The notes beneath the pieces are model-generated. The model was not told the DNA's origin and searched no databases. It saw only the letters and a list, made by a program, of their open reading frames with translations. A stretch of 64,000 bases of DNA from Methylovirgula sp. 4M-Z18 (GTDB lineage Bacteria; Pseudomonadota; Alphaproteobacteria; Rhizobiales; Beijerinckiaceae): the NCBI RefSeq assembly GCF_037890675.1, contig NZ_CP149574.1, positions 3,572,874 through 3,636,873 on the forward strand. The letters are read 5' to 3'. The position numbers and the translations under genes were made by a program. Below are positions 44,166-52,828 of the stretch, one piece after another. Each line of letters starts with the position of its first letter. The first letter of the stretch is position 1.

Positions 44166-45629
44166 ATGAACCTCAGCTTCAATCCCGATACGCTTGCGCT
44201 GCCGATTCATCATCTGATCGGCGACCGGCGGGTGCCGGCAAAAGGCGTCATCGGCATGCGCCGACCATCTGACGGCAAATCCTATGCGGACTGCCCGCAG
44301 GCATCGGCCGATCTCGTCGATGAAGCCGTGGCAACGGCAAAGGCGGCGTTGAAAACCAGCAATTGGGGCGGCGTGCGGCCGCGCGAGCGGATCAATGTGA
44401 TGCATCGCTGGGCGGACCTCATCGAACAGGAGGCCGTCACCCTTGCCAAGCTCGAAGCCATCGCCTCAACGCGGCCCGTCGGCGAACTGGTCGCGGGCGA
44501 TGTCGCCATCACCGCCGAACAGATCCGCTTCTTTGCCGAATTCGCCGACAAGGAAGGCAGCGATTTGGTGCCGACCGATGACGGCAATCTGGGCATGACG
44601 ATGAGCGAGCCCTATGGCGTCGTCGGCGCGATCACGCCCTGGAACGTCCCACTCTCGATGGCCGGCTGGAAGCTCGGGCCGGCGCTTGCTGCGGGCAATG
44701 CGGTGGTGCTGAAACCTTCCGAAATGACCCCCTTTTCGACACTCTTCATGGCAGAACTGGCGCTGAAAGCTGGCGTGCCAGCCGGTCTCATCAATATCGT
44801 TCTCGGTGACGGCCCGGTAACGGGCAATGCCATCACGGGACATCCCGACATCGCCAAGGTGAGCTTCACCGGCTCCACCGGTGCCGGCTCTGCGATCATG
44901 GCCAATATCGCGGCGACCGGGATCAAGCCGATGACGCTCGAACTCGGCGGCAAAAGCCCGCAGCTCGTCTTCGCCGATGCCGATTTGAACAAGGCCGCGG
45001 CCGCCATCGCGCGCAGCATCCTTGCCAATGCAGGCCAAGCTTGCGTGGCCGGCTCGCGCTTGATCGTCGAAGAGGGCGTGGCGCAGGACCTGTGCAATGC
45101 CATCGTGACCGAGATGAAAAAGGTGAAAGCGGGTCCGACATGGGATGAAGCAAGCCGCTATTCACCGATCATTTCGGAGCGCCAACGCGATCGCATCGAT
45201 ACAATCGTCAAAGCGGCTGTGGCCGCTGGCGGCACCTGCGTTTACGGCGGCGCGCCGATGGAGGGCGATGGATATTTCTACACGCCGACATTGATCACCG
45301 ACGTCGATAACGCGTCGCCGGCGATCACCGACGAGATTTTCGGCCCCGTCCTAAGTGTGCAGACGTTCCGCACGGAGGAAGAGGCTCTGTCCCTCGCCGA
45401 CCACCCGACTTACGGTCTCGCCGCCGGACTTTTCACCCGCGATTTGTCGCGCGCCATCCGCATGACGCGCGCGCTGCAAGCCGGCACCATCTGGGTCAAT
45501 CGCTACAGCCGTTCGCGCGACCATATTCTCCCGACGGGCGGCTACAAACAATCAGGCATCGGCAAGGATCTCGGCCGCGAAGCCTATCTTGCCAACCGCA
45601 AGACCAAGAGCGTTCTCATCAACCTTTGA
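44166..45629 (+). CDS. Aldehyde dehydrogenase
   Basis: A 487-residue NAD(P)-dependent aldehyde dehydrogenase. The active-site Glu (E259, TLELGGKSP) and Cys (C293, NAGQACVAG) are intact, as are the NAD-fold tracts ITPWNVPLSMAGWKLG and FTGSTGAGSAI. The start at 44166 is chosen because GGAAGAG precedes it. It follows the deacetylase by 17 bases. It oxidises an aldehyde to the acid; a betaine/aminobutyraldehyde or semialdehyde substrate fits the neighbourhood but is not proven. Confidence 0.93.
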   Translation: MNLSFNPDTLALPIHHLIGDRRVPAKGVIGMRRPSDGKSYADCPQASADLVDEAVATAKAALKTSNWGGVRPRERINVMHRWADLIEQEAVTLAKLEAIASTRPVGELVAGDVAITAEQIRFFAEFADKEGSDLVPTDDGNLGMTMSEPYGVVGAITPWNVPLSMAGWKLGPALAAGNAVVLKPSEMTPFSTLFMAELALKAGVPAGLINIVLGDGPVTGNAITGHPDIAKVSFTGSTGAGSAIMANIAATGIKPMTLELGGKSPQLVFADADLNKAAAAIARSILANAGQACVAGSRLIVEEGVAQDLCNAIVTEMKKVKAGPTWDEASRYSPIISERQRDRIDTIVKAAVAAGGTCVYGGAPMEGDGYFYTPTLITDVDNASPAITDEIFGPVLSVQTFRTEEEALSLADHPTYGLAAGLFTRDLSRAIRMTRALQAGTIWVNRYSRSRDHILPTGGYKQSGIGKDLGREAYLANRKTKSVLINL

Positions 45630-45641
45630 CGGCGGATGCAC

Positions 45642-46685
45642 ATGAAGACCTACCGTATCGCATTGATCCCCGGCGACGGCATCGGCCGCGACGTTATCAA
45701 CGCCGCCTGGACCGTTTTGAATGCGGCGGCCGCAAGCGCGGGCTTCCGCCTCGAGGGAACGGAATTTCCCTGGTCCTGCGCCCATTACAAGCAGACCGGC
45801 GCGATGATGCCGGCGGATGGCATTGAAACGCTCAGCTCCTTCGACGCGATCTTTCTTGGCGCCGTCGGCTGGCCGGCGGAAGTGCCGGATTCCGTGTCGC
45901 TGCATGGGCTGCTGTTGCCAATTCGCAAAGCCTTTGTCCAATACGCCAATATCAGGCCGCACCGTCTGTTGCCCGGCGTGGAAGGACCGCTGAAGGCGCG
46001 GGATTTCGACATTCTTTGCATCCGCGAGAATACGGAAGGCGAATATTCGGGCGCCGGCGGTCGCATCCATCAGGGCACAGCCGACGAAGTCGCGGTCGAA
46101 ACCTCGATCTTTACCCGCGTGGGCGTCGAGCGCATCCTGCGTTTCGGCTTCGAACAGGCACGGCTGCGGCGCAAGACACTTGCGTCCGTCACGAAATCGA
46201 ACGCGCAGAAATATTCCATGGTGTTCTGGGACGAGATCACCAGAAAGCTCGCAGCAGAGTACCCTGACGTCGAGGTGACGAGCTATCACATCGATGCGAT
46301 GGCGGCACGGATGGTGATGGCGCCCGAAAGCCTTGACGTCGTCGTCGCCTCCAACCTGTTCGGCGATATTCTGACCGACCTCGGCGCCGCGATCCAAGGC
46401 GGGCTCGGCTTTGCCGCATCGGCCAATATCAATCCCGACCGCAGCGCGCCGTCGATGTTCGAACCGGTGCACGGTTCGGCCCCCGACATCGCGCATCTCG
46501 GCATCGCCAATCCGATCGCCGCCATTTGGTCGGGCGCAATGATGCTCGAACATCTGGGTGAGACGAGCGCTGCCCGGCACGTGATGGAGGCGATCTCGGC
46601 AACCACCGCACGCGGCATCGGCACAATCCCGGGCAAGACGAGCACGGCAGACATCACGTCAGCGGTGCTGGCCGCCATTTCCTGA
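45642..46685 (+). CDS. Isopropylmalate/isocitrate dehydrogenase family, tartrate/malate-type
   Basis: A 347-residue member of the beta-decarboxylating dehydrogenase family. Seen are the N-terminus RIALIPGDGIGRDVI, the substrate site RENTEGEYSGAGGR, the Lys/Tyr tract with VTKSNAQK, and the metal-binding Asp region LFGDILTDLGAAIQGGLG. The tracts resemble TtuC/DmlA (tartrate or D-malate dehydrogenase) more than LeuB; leucine genes are not nearby. It lies in the same operon as two aldehyde dehydrogenases, suggesting a role in degrading a hydroxy-dicarboxylate. The start at 45642 is preferred over 45636. Confidence 0.9.
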   Translation: MKTYRIALIPGDGIGRDVINAAWTVLNAAAASAGFRLEGTEFPWSCAHYKQTGAMMPADGIETLSSFDAIFLGAVGWPAEVPDSVSLHGLLLPIRKAFVQYANIRPHRLLPGVEGPLKARDFDILCIRENTEGEYSGAGGRIHQGTADEVAVETSIFTRVGVERILRFGFEQARLRRKTLASVTKSNAQKYSMVFWDEITRKLAAEYPDVEVTSYHIDAMAARMVMAPESLDVVVASNLFGDILTDLGAAIQGGLGFAASANINPDRSAPSMFEPVHGSAPDIAHLGIANPIAAIWSGAMMLEHLGETSAARHVMEAISATTARGIGTIPGKTSTADITSAVLAAIS

Positions 46686-46704
46686 ATCGAAACGAGAACG
46701 ACCG

Positions 46705-48165
46705 ATGACACACCAGTTGCAGGACAAAGATCTTTTTCGGCAGAGCGCGCTGATCGGCGGTGCTTGGGTTCCCGCCGTGTCCGGCAAAACGCTTGCAGTC
46801 CATGACCCGGCCTCAGGCAGCGAGATTGGCTCCATCCCGGATATGGGCGCGAAGGATACGCGCGCGGCCATCGACGCCGCGTCAAAAGCGTTCGTATCGT
46901 GGAAGAAGAAGACCCATGCCGAACGTGCGGCGCTGCTCGAAACCTGGCACAGGCTGATGATCGACCATCTCGACGATCTCGCCTTGCTCCTCACCATGGA
47001 GCAAGGCAAGCCGCTGGATGAGTCGCGCGGCGAAATCCGCTATGGCGCCTCCTTCGTAAAATGGTTCGCCGAAGAGGCGCGCCGTATCAACGGCTCGACA
47101 ATTCCCTCGCCGACGCCGGATCGCCGCATCGTCATTCTGAAGCAGCCTGTCGGCGTCTGCGGCATCATCACGCCCTGGAATTTCCCGAACGCGATGATCA
47201 CCCGCAAGGTCGCGCCCGCGCTCGCAGCGGGCTGCACCGTCGTCATCAAGCCATCCGATCTGACGCCCTATTCGGCGCTTGCTCTTGGCGTGTTGGCGGA
47301 ACGCGCCGGGATCCCGGCCGGCGTCGTCAATATCGTTACCGGATTGCCGACGGAAATCGGAAGCGAAATCATGGCGAACGAAACCGTGCGCAAGATTTCG
47401 TTCACTGGCTCGACGCGTGTCGGTTCGCTGCTGATGCGCGGTGCCGCCGACAGCGTGAAGCGACTGTCGCTCGAACTCGGCGGCAATGCACCGTTCATCG
47501 TCTTCGACGACGCCGACCTTGATCTTGCCATCGAAGGCGCGATTGTCTCCAAATTCCGCAATGGCGGTCAGACCTGCGTCTGCGCCAATCGCATCCTCGT
47601 CCAGGCCGGCGTCTATGACGCGTTTTGCGAAAAACTGACTGCCCGCGTCAACGCCATGCAGGTCGGTCCGGGCACGCAGAAGGGTGTCGCCATCGGTCCG
47701 ATGATCAATCCGGCCGCGATCGACAAAATCCATCGGCATGTGAACGACGCGCTCGCGAAAGGCGCCAGCATCACCACGAAGCGCCATGCGCTGCCCGAAG
47801 GCGCGCAATATATCGCGCCGATGGTACTCAAAGACGCCACGCCCGACATGCAGCTCGCGCAAGAGGAAACCTTCGGCCCCGTCGCTCCGCTCTTCCGTTT
47901 CGAGACGGAGGAAGAGGCCATCGCGATTGCCAACAGCACGCCGTTCGGACTTGCGGCCTATTTCTATACTGAAAATCTCAAACGCTCCTGGCGAGTCGGC
48001 GAAGCGCTGGAATTCGGAATGGTGGGCTTGAACACGGGCGCCATCTCGACCGAAGTCGCACCGTTCGGCGGCGTCAAGCAATCGGGCCTTGGCCGCGAAG
48101 GCGCACAGGTCGGCATCGAGGAATATCTGGAGATGAAATCCTTCCACATGGCCGGCCTGTCATGA
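46705..48165 (+). CDS. gabD: NAD(P)-dependent succinate-semialdehyde dehydrogenase type
   Basis: A 486-residue aldehyde dehydrogenase. The catalytic pair is E257 (SLELGGNAP) and C291 (GQTCVCANR); the adjacent C293 makes the CVC motif of GabD-type SSADH, where it serves redox control. Other tracts are GIITPWNFPNAMITRKVAPA and FGGVKQSGLGREG. It turns succinate semialdehyde (or glutarate semialdehyde) into the dicarboxylate. It follows the previous gene by 19 bases. Together with the aminotransferase at 51382 it would complete a GABA- or aminovalerate-like route. Confidence 0.9.
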   Translation: MTHQLQDKDLFRQSALIGGAWVPAVSGKTLAVHDPASGSEIGSIPDMGAKDTRAAIDAASKAFVSWKKKTHAERAALLETWHRLMIDHLDDLALLLTMEQGKPLDESRGEIRYGASFVKWFAEEARRINGSTIPSPTPDRRIVILKQPVGVCGIITPWNFPNAMITRKVAPALAAGCTVVIKPSDLTPYSALALGVLAERAGIPAGVVNIVTGLPTEIGSEIMANETVRKISFTGSTRVGSLLMRGAADSVKRLSLELGGNAPFIVFDDADLDLAIEGAIVSKFRNGGQTCVCANRILVQAGVYDAFCEKLTARVNAMQVGPGTQKGVAIGPMINPAAIDKIHRHVNDALAKGASITTKRHALPEGAQYIAPMVLKDATPDMQLAQEETFGPVAPLFRFETEEEAIAIANSTPFGLAAYFYTENLKRSWRVGEALEFGMVGLNTGAISTEVAPFGGVKQSGLGREGAQVGIEEYLEMKSFHMAGLS

Positions 48166-48238
48166 CCATCACGACGGCTGCCAAGGGAAAGCGACGCGAT
48201 AATTTGCAGCGCGCCGCTTGCTTCTCGCTGAGCCGCAG

Positions 48239-49513
48239 CTACCTCACGCGGTCGAGAATCGTATAATAGAGGCCAACCAACGGCAGGAACCATGGCCACC
48301 CAAAATGACCTGGAACCGCTGGCCAATCGAGACCTTTCACCGGGTTGAGATCCGGTCGGCCGAGGATCGCATCGGCGATCGTCATGCCAAGATGCGTCGA
48401 CAATTGCGCGCCATGGCCGGAATAGCCCATCGCATACCACAGCCCATCCTGATAGCCCGCGCGCGGATAGCGGTCCTTCGTCATATCGACCAGGCCACCC
48501 CAGCAATAGTCGATCTCAACTCCATTCAATTGCGGAAAGAGGCGGAGCATGCTGTCGCGCAAGATTGCACCGCTCTTGGCGTCCGAACGTTGATCCGAAG
48601 TCGCGGAAAAGCGCGCGCGACCACCGAAGAGCAAACGATTGTCGGGCGACAGCCGCCAATAATTGCCGATATTCATCGAATTGACGCAGGTGCGATTGCC
48701 GGGCATGACCGCTTGCGCTTCGTCATTCGTGAGCGGCCGCGTCGCAATAAGAAAACTGCCGACGGGAATGATGCGCCGGCGAAAAAAGGAGAAATTTTTC
48801 GTCGTATAAGCGCCCGTCGCCAGAATGACATTTGCGGCTGTGAGAGAACCACGCGCGGTCGTGAGCGTATGGGTCCCTGCCACATGTGTGTGTCCGGTGA
48901 CTGCGGTGCCCTCGAAGATGACGGCGCCATGCCGAACGGTGGCCTGAGCGAGCCCCGCGACATAGCGGCCCATATGCATCATGGCGCTCTTCTTCGACAA
49001 CATCGCCCCATGAAAGGGCGAGCCGACCTCCGTCTTGAGGTCGGCAGCAGACAGCAGCGCCGTGTCCGGATCAACTTCACGATGGACGGCCTCGAAATTG
49101 CGCGCGATAGCATCAAAATGCTGCGGCTTGGATGCAAGTTTCAATTTGCCTGCGCGGCGAAAGTTACAGTCGATCCCCTCTTCCGCCACCAACCCCTCGA
49201 TGACATCGATCGAATGATCCAATGCTTTGTAAAGGGCGATCGCTCGCTCCTGGCCAAGTTCTGCCTTCGCGCCCATATAGCTATGCGCGAGGCCGTTGTT
49301 CAGATGGCCGCCATTGCGCCCCGATGCGCCGAAACCCACGCGTTCGGCTTCCAACACAACGACGCGCGCACCCGCTTTCGCAAGCTGGCGCGCCGCGGCC
49401 AGGCCGGTGAAGCCGGCCCCCACGATCGCTACGTCGTAATGACCTTCGACGCTGCCCTTTGAAGCGCCTTCGAAGACGGGCGCGGTATCGTGCCAGTAGG
49501 ACACAAACTTCAT
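48239..49513 (-). CDS. FAD-dependent amine oxidoreductase (DadA/PuuB-like)
   Basis: A 424-residue FAD-dependent oxidase/dehydrogenase of the DAO family. The FAD motif is DVAIVGAGFTGLAAARQLAK (GxGxxG) at residues about 27-46, and ASGRNGGHLNNG follows as in PuuB-type gamma-glutamylputrescine oxidases. The C-terminal tract GLWYAMGYSGHGAQLSTHLG contacts the flavin. It is on the opposite strand to the neighbouring gabD gene, convergent to it, and shares a short operon with the HAD gene upstream. It probably deaminates an amine or N-alkyl amino acid, giving an aldehyde for the dehydrogenases. Confidence 0.9.
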   Translation of the reverse strand: MKFVSYWHDTAPVFEGASKGSVEGHYDVAIVGAGFTGLAAARQLAKAGARVVVLEAERVGFGASGRNGGHLNNGLAHSYMGAKAELGQERAIALYKALDHSIDVIEGLVAEEGIDCNFRRAGKLKLASKPQHFDAIARNFEAVHREVDPDTALLSAADLKTEVGSPFHGAMLSKKSAMMHMGRYVAGLAQATVRHGAVIFEGTAVTGHTHVAGTHTLTTARGSLTAANVILATGAYTTKNFSFFRRRIIPVGSFLIATRPLTNDEAQAVMPGNRTCVNSMNIGNYWRLSPDNRLLFGGRARFSATSDQRSDAKSGAILRDSMLRLFPQLNGVEIDYCWGGLVDMTKDRYPRAGYQDGLWYAMGYSGHGAQLSTHLGMTIADAILGRPDLNPVKGLDWPAVPGHFGWPWFLPLVGLYYTILDRVR

Positions 49514-49543
49514 GGAAACCGCCCTCGCTCGCAGCGCTTTGCC

Positions 49544-50212
49544 TCAAAGGCCGACCACACCCGGCAGTCCGGAAATGTCCGCAATTTCAACATAGCCATA
49601 ATAGGGATTGGCCGGCTCGTGTCCGCGATTGACCCAAACCTTGTTCTTGATGCCGAGATCGTGCGCCGACATGAGATCATACCGGAACGAGGACGAGCAG
49701 TGCAGAATATCTTCCGGACCGCAGCCTAGCATATCGAACATATATTCGAACGCCTTGAATCGCGGCTTATACGCATTGGCCTGCTCGGCCGTGTAGACGG
49801 CATGAAACGGCGCGCCCAGTTTTTGGACGTTCGACATAATCTGCGAATTCATGGCATTCGACAGAATGACGAGCGGAATTTCCTTCGCGACCTTAGCGAG
49901 CCCCGCTGGAACATCCGCATGCGGTCCCCAGGTCGGGACGCGCGCGTAGACCATCTCTGCATCCGCCTCCTTGAACGCGACACCGTTTTGTTTGCAGGTC
50001 CGTTCGAGGGAGTTGTGCACGACCTCCGCATACGGCTTCCAATCCCCCAAAATCTCATCGAGACGGTAGGCGGCAAAATTCTTGATGAATTGTTGCATCG
50101 CGGGCTCGGAGAGCCTGTCGCCGTAAAGATCCCGGGCAGCTTCCGCCATTTGGAAATTGATCAGCGTGCCGTGGCAGTCAAAGGTGACGTATTTCGGACG
50201 AAAATGGCTCAT
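49544..50212 (-). CDS. HAD-family hydrolase (haloacid dehalogenase type II), copy B
   Basis: A 222-residue HAD enzyme. Motif I is VTFDCHGTLINF (nucleophile Asp near 11), motif II ILSNAMNS, motif III Lys in ANAYKPRFKAF, and motif IV in HCSSSFRYDLM. The start at 50212 is set by AAGGAGAAAG. It lies 30 bases upstream of the FAD oxidase on the same strand. It is related to the HAD protein at 38417-39133. The repeated association of HAD, GNAT and binding protein in this region points to a common pathway function. Confidence 0.88.
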   Translation of the reverse strand: MSHFRPKYVTFDCHGTLINFQMAEAARDLYGDRLSEPAMQQFIKNFAAYRLDEILGDWKPYAEVVHNSLERTCKQNGVAFKEADAEMVYARVPTWGPHADVPAGLAKVAKEIPLVILSNAMNSQIMSNVQKLGAPFHAVYTAEQANAYKPRFKAFEYMFDMLGCGPEDILHCSSSFRYDLMSAHDLGIKNKVWVNRGHEPANPYYGYVEIADISGLPGVVGL

Positions 50213-50527
50213 TCTTTCTCCTTCCAAATGTGCCGGGCACCAGAGTCGACGTCATCATAGACGCGCATTGTGCACTCGGTTCGACTGAATCGCGGGACGA
50301 GGAAGCATAAAGTTCCGTATTGGACAGGCCGTTCGGCATAGAGTTGCGACCGCTGCCAGAAAGTCCGGCCGTTCCAGCTTTCACCTGCACATTCCGCCCT
50401 CCGGCCACGGCATAAGATGCCGTTCGAGGCTCGGTCTAAGGAGAAATGTACCGCGCAGACGGGCACCTTCAGACACTTTGTCGGCGGCGCACACGGCAGA
50501 GTCCCACGCAGAAACAGGGACCCGTCG
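50213..50527. other. Divergent intergenic region before the GNAT gene
   Basis: These 315 bases separate the divergent HAD (-) and GNAT (+) genes and must hold both promoters. No convincing -35/-10 pair, operator palindrome or coding frame was identified. Confidence 0.5.
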
Positions 50528-51367
50528 ATGGAGACAGATCAGATTGAGCTTACGGCCTTCGAGCCCTCGCATCTCGACGGCGCGCTTCGGCTCTCGCAGC
50601 AAGCGAAATGGCCGCATCGCCTGGAAGATTGGCAGATGGCGCTGGCATTGAGCAAAGGTGTGGTTGCGGTCGAGGCCGGTGGCCATGTCGTCGGCACTGT
50701 GCTGGTGACACCGTACAAATCGGATTGCGCTACCATCAATATGGTCATCGTTGACGAGAAGATGCGCGGGCGCGGCCTGGGGCGCAAATTGATGGATATA
50801 GCGGTGACGATGGCAGGCGACATGCCGCTGCGCCTCGTCGCGACGAGTGATGGTCTGCCGCTCTATGAAAAGTTCGGCTTCCAGGAAACGGGTAGGATCG
50901 TCCAACATCAAGGTGTGGTGCAGCCGCTCGCCGCTCCAACCGACATTCACGACGCGGAACCGGCCGACATTGCTCAGATCGCTAAACTGGATCGCGTGGC
51001 ATTCGGCGCCGACCGGACGGATCTGATCGCCTATCTGTCCCGTCATGCGCGTTTCGCGGTCTCGCGGCAAAACGGCGAACTGACCGGCTTTGCAGCGCTT
51101 CGGTCCTTCGGGCGCGGCGAGGTCATCGGGCCCGTCGTCGCCGGCAATCTGGACGAAGCCAAATCGCTCATCGCCTTCTTCCTGGCAACGCGCCCAGGGG
51201 CGTTTGTTCGCATCGATACGGATGCGGCTTCAGATCTTTCGCCCTGGCTCGAAGCCGGCGGCCTCGCGGATGTGGGCGGCGGCATTGTGATGTGGCGGCC
51301 CGAAGAGAGTTCCACGGAAAATGGTGCAGCGCGCATTTTTGCGCTCACCAACCAGGCCCTTGGCTGA
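50528..51367 (+). CDS. GNAT-family acetyltransferase with C-terminal second domain, copy B
   Basis: A 279-residue protein. The GNAT domain carries the acetyl-CoA loop DEKMRGRGLGRKLMDIAV (R-x2-G-x-G) at about residues 75-95 and YEKFGF; a second domain follows from DIHDAEPADIAQIAKLDRVA. It shares its layout and WPHR-EDW motif with the protein at 41898-42791. Its stop is 14 bases before the aminotransferase start, so the two are co-transcribed. A specific amine acceptor linked to the catabolic island is likely but unknown. Confidence 0.88.
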   Translation: METDQIELTAFEPSHLDGALRLSQQAKWPHRLEDWQMALALSKGVVAVEAGGHVVGTVLVTPYKSDCATINMVIVDEKMRGRGLGRKLMDIAVTMAGDMPLRLVATSDGLPLYEKFGFQETGRIVQHQGVVQPLAAPTDIHDAEPADIAQIAKLDRVAFGADRTDLIAYLSRHARFAVSRQNGELTGFAALRSFGRGEVIGPVVAGNLDEAKSLIAFFLATRPGAFVRIDTDAASDLSPWLEAGGLADVGGGIVMWRPEESSTENGAARIFALTNQALG

Positions 51368-51381
51368 ACCGGAGACACCTT

Positions 51382-52758
51382 ATGCTCACCAACTCGCTGA
51401 TCGAACTCGACCGCGCGCATCTCGTGCATCCGGTCGCTTCCTATCGCGGCCACGAAAGGCTCGGTGTGCGCGTTCTTGACTCGGCTTTCGGCGCCACCGT
51501 CGTCGATGCCACGGGGCGTCACCTGATCGATGGCTTCGCCGGTCTGTGGTGTGTCAACGCCGGCTATGGCCACAAAAGCATTGTTGAAGCGGCGACAAAC
51601 CAATTGCTGAAGCTGCCCTATGCCACAGCTTATTTTGGTCTCGGGTCCGAACCCGCCATCCGCCTCGCCTCCGAACTCGCCGACCGGGCGCCTGGCGACT
51701 TGAAGCACATCTTCTTCACCCTCGGCGGTTCGGATGCGGTCGACAGCACGATTCGCTTCATCCGCTACTATTGGAACGCCAAGGGCCAACCGCAACGCGA
51801 TCAGTTCATTTCGATCGAAGCCGGCTATCACGGCTCCTCGACCGTGGGCGCCGGCTTGACCGCCCTGCCCGCGTTCCATGCCGGTTTCAGCGTGCCGCTC
51901 GATTGGCAGCACAAGATTCCATCGCACTATGCCTATCGCAATCCTGTCGGGACGGATCCGCAAGCGATCATCGACGCGTCCGTCGCAGCCCTGCGCCAGA
52001 AGGTCGAAGACATCGGCGGCGCCGAGCGCGTCGCGGCCTTTTATGCGGAGCCCGTGCAGGGATCCGGCGGCATTCTGGTGCCGCCGAAGGGCTGGATGAA
52101 GGCCATGCGCGAAGCTTGCCGCGAGATGGAGATTCTCTTTGTCGCGGACGAGGTGATTACCGGCTTCGGGCGAACCGGCCCATTGTTCGCCTGCACCGAG
52201 GACGAGGTCGTTCCGGATTTCATGACCACCGCCAAGGGGCTGACCTCCGGCTATGTGCCGATGGGCGCTGCGTTCATGGCCGACCATGTTTACCAGACGA
52301 TCGCCGACAGCGCCGGTGAGACGGCTGTGGGCCATGGCTACACCTATTCCGCGCATCCGGTGAGCGCCGCGGTGGGCCTCGAAGTGCTGAAACTCTATGA
52401 AAACGGCCTGCTCGCGAACGGACGCAGGGCCGGCGCGCGCTTGATGGCCGGCCTTGAAAGCCTGAAGGATCATCCGCTTGTCGGTGACGTGCGCGGCCGC
52501 GGCATGCTCGCGGCAATCGAACTCGTCGTCGACAAAGCCAAGAAGACCCCACTTCCCGCTGCGGCACAGCCGGCGCGCCGCATTTTCGACCGAGCTTGGG
52601 AAAGCGGATTGGTGATCCGCGCCTTCGCGAATGGCGTGCTCGGTTACGCCCCGCCGCTGTGCTGCACCGACGCTGAAATCGATTCCATCGTCGAACGCAC
52701 ACGCAGCGTCCTCGACCAAACCTTAGCCGATCCGGATGTGCGCTCGGCCATGAGCTAA
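51382..52758 (+). CDS. Class III (omega-amino acid/polyamine:pyruvate) aminotransferase
   Basis: A 458-residue PLP-dependent aminotransferase. The PLP lysine is K285 (MTTAKGLTSGYVPMG), Asp256 (ILFVADEVITGFGRTG) binds the ring nitrogen, and GYHGSSTVG and GYGHKSIVEA are typical of the SpuC/beta-alanine-pyruvate branch. It removes a terminal amino group to give a semialdehyde. The start is fixed by GGAGACACC. It follows the GNAT gene directly and precedes the binding-protein gene by 70 bases. Together with the two aldehyde dehydrogenases it forms an amine-to-acid route. Confidence 0.92.
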   Translation: MLTNSLIELDRAHLVHPVASYRGHERLGVRVLDSAFGATVVDATGRHLIDGFAGLWCVNAGYGHKSIVEAATNQLLKLPYATAYFGLGSEPAIRLASELADRAPGDLKHIFFTLGGSDAVDSTIRFIRYYWNAKGQPQRDQFISIEAGYHGSSTVGAGLTALPAFHAGFSVPLDWQHKIPSHYAYRNPVGTDPQAIIDASVAALRQKVEDIGGAERVAAFYAEPVQGSGGILVPPKGWMKAMREACREMEILFVADEVITGFGRTGPLFACTEDEVVPDFMTTAKGLTSGYVPMGAAFMADHVYQTIADSAGETAVGHGYTYSAHPVSAAVGLEVLKLYENGLLANGRRAGARLMAGLESLKDHPLVGDVRGRGMLAAIELVVDKAKKTPLPAAAQPARRIFDRAWESGLVIRAFANGVLGYAPPLCCTDAEIDSIVERTRSVLDQTLADPDVRSAMS

Positions 52759-52828
52759 TCAACTCGGAGAGTCCTTAACCGCGCCTTCGCATCACCGCAT
52801 ACCATCAGCTAAAAAGGGGAGAACCAAC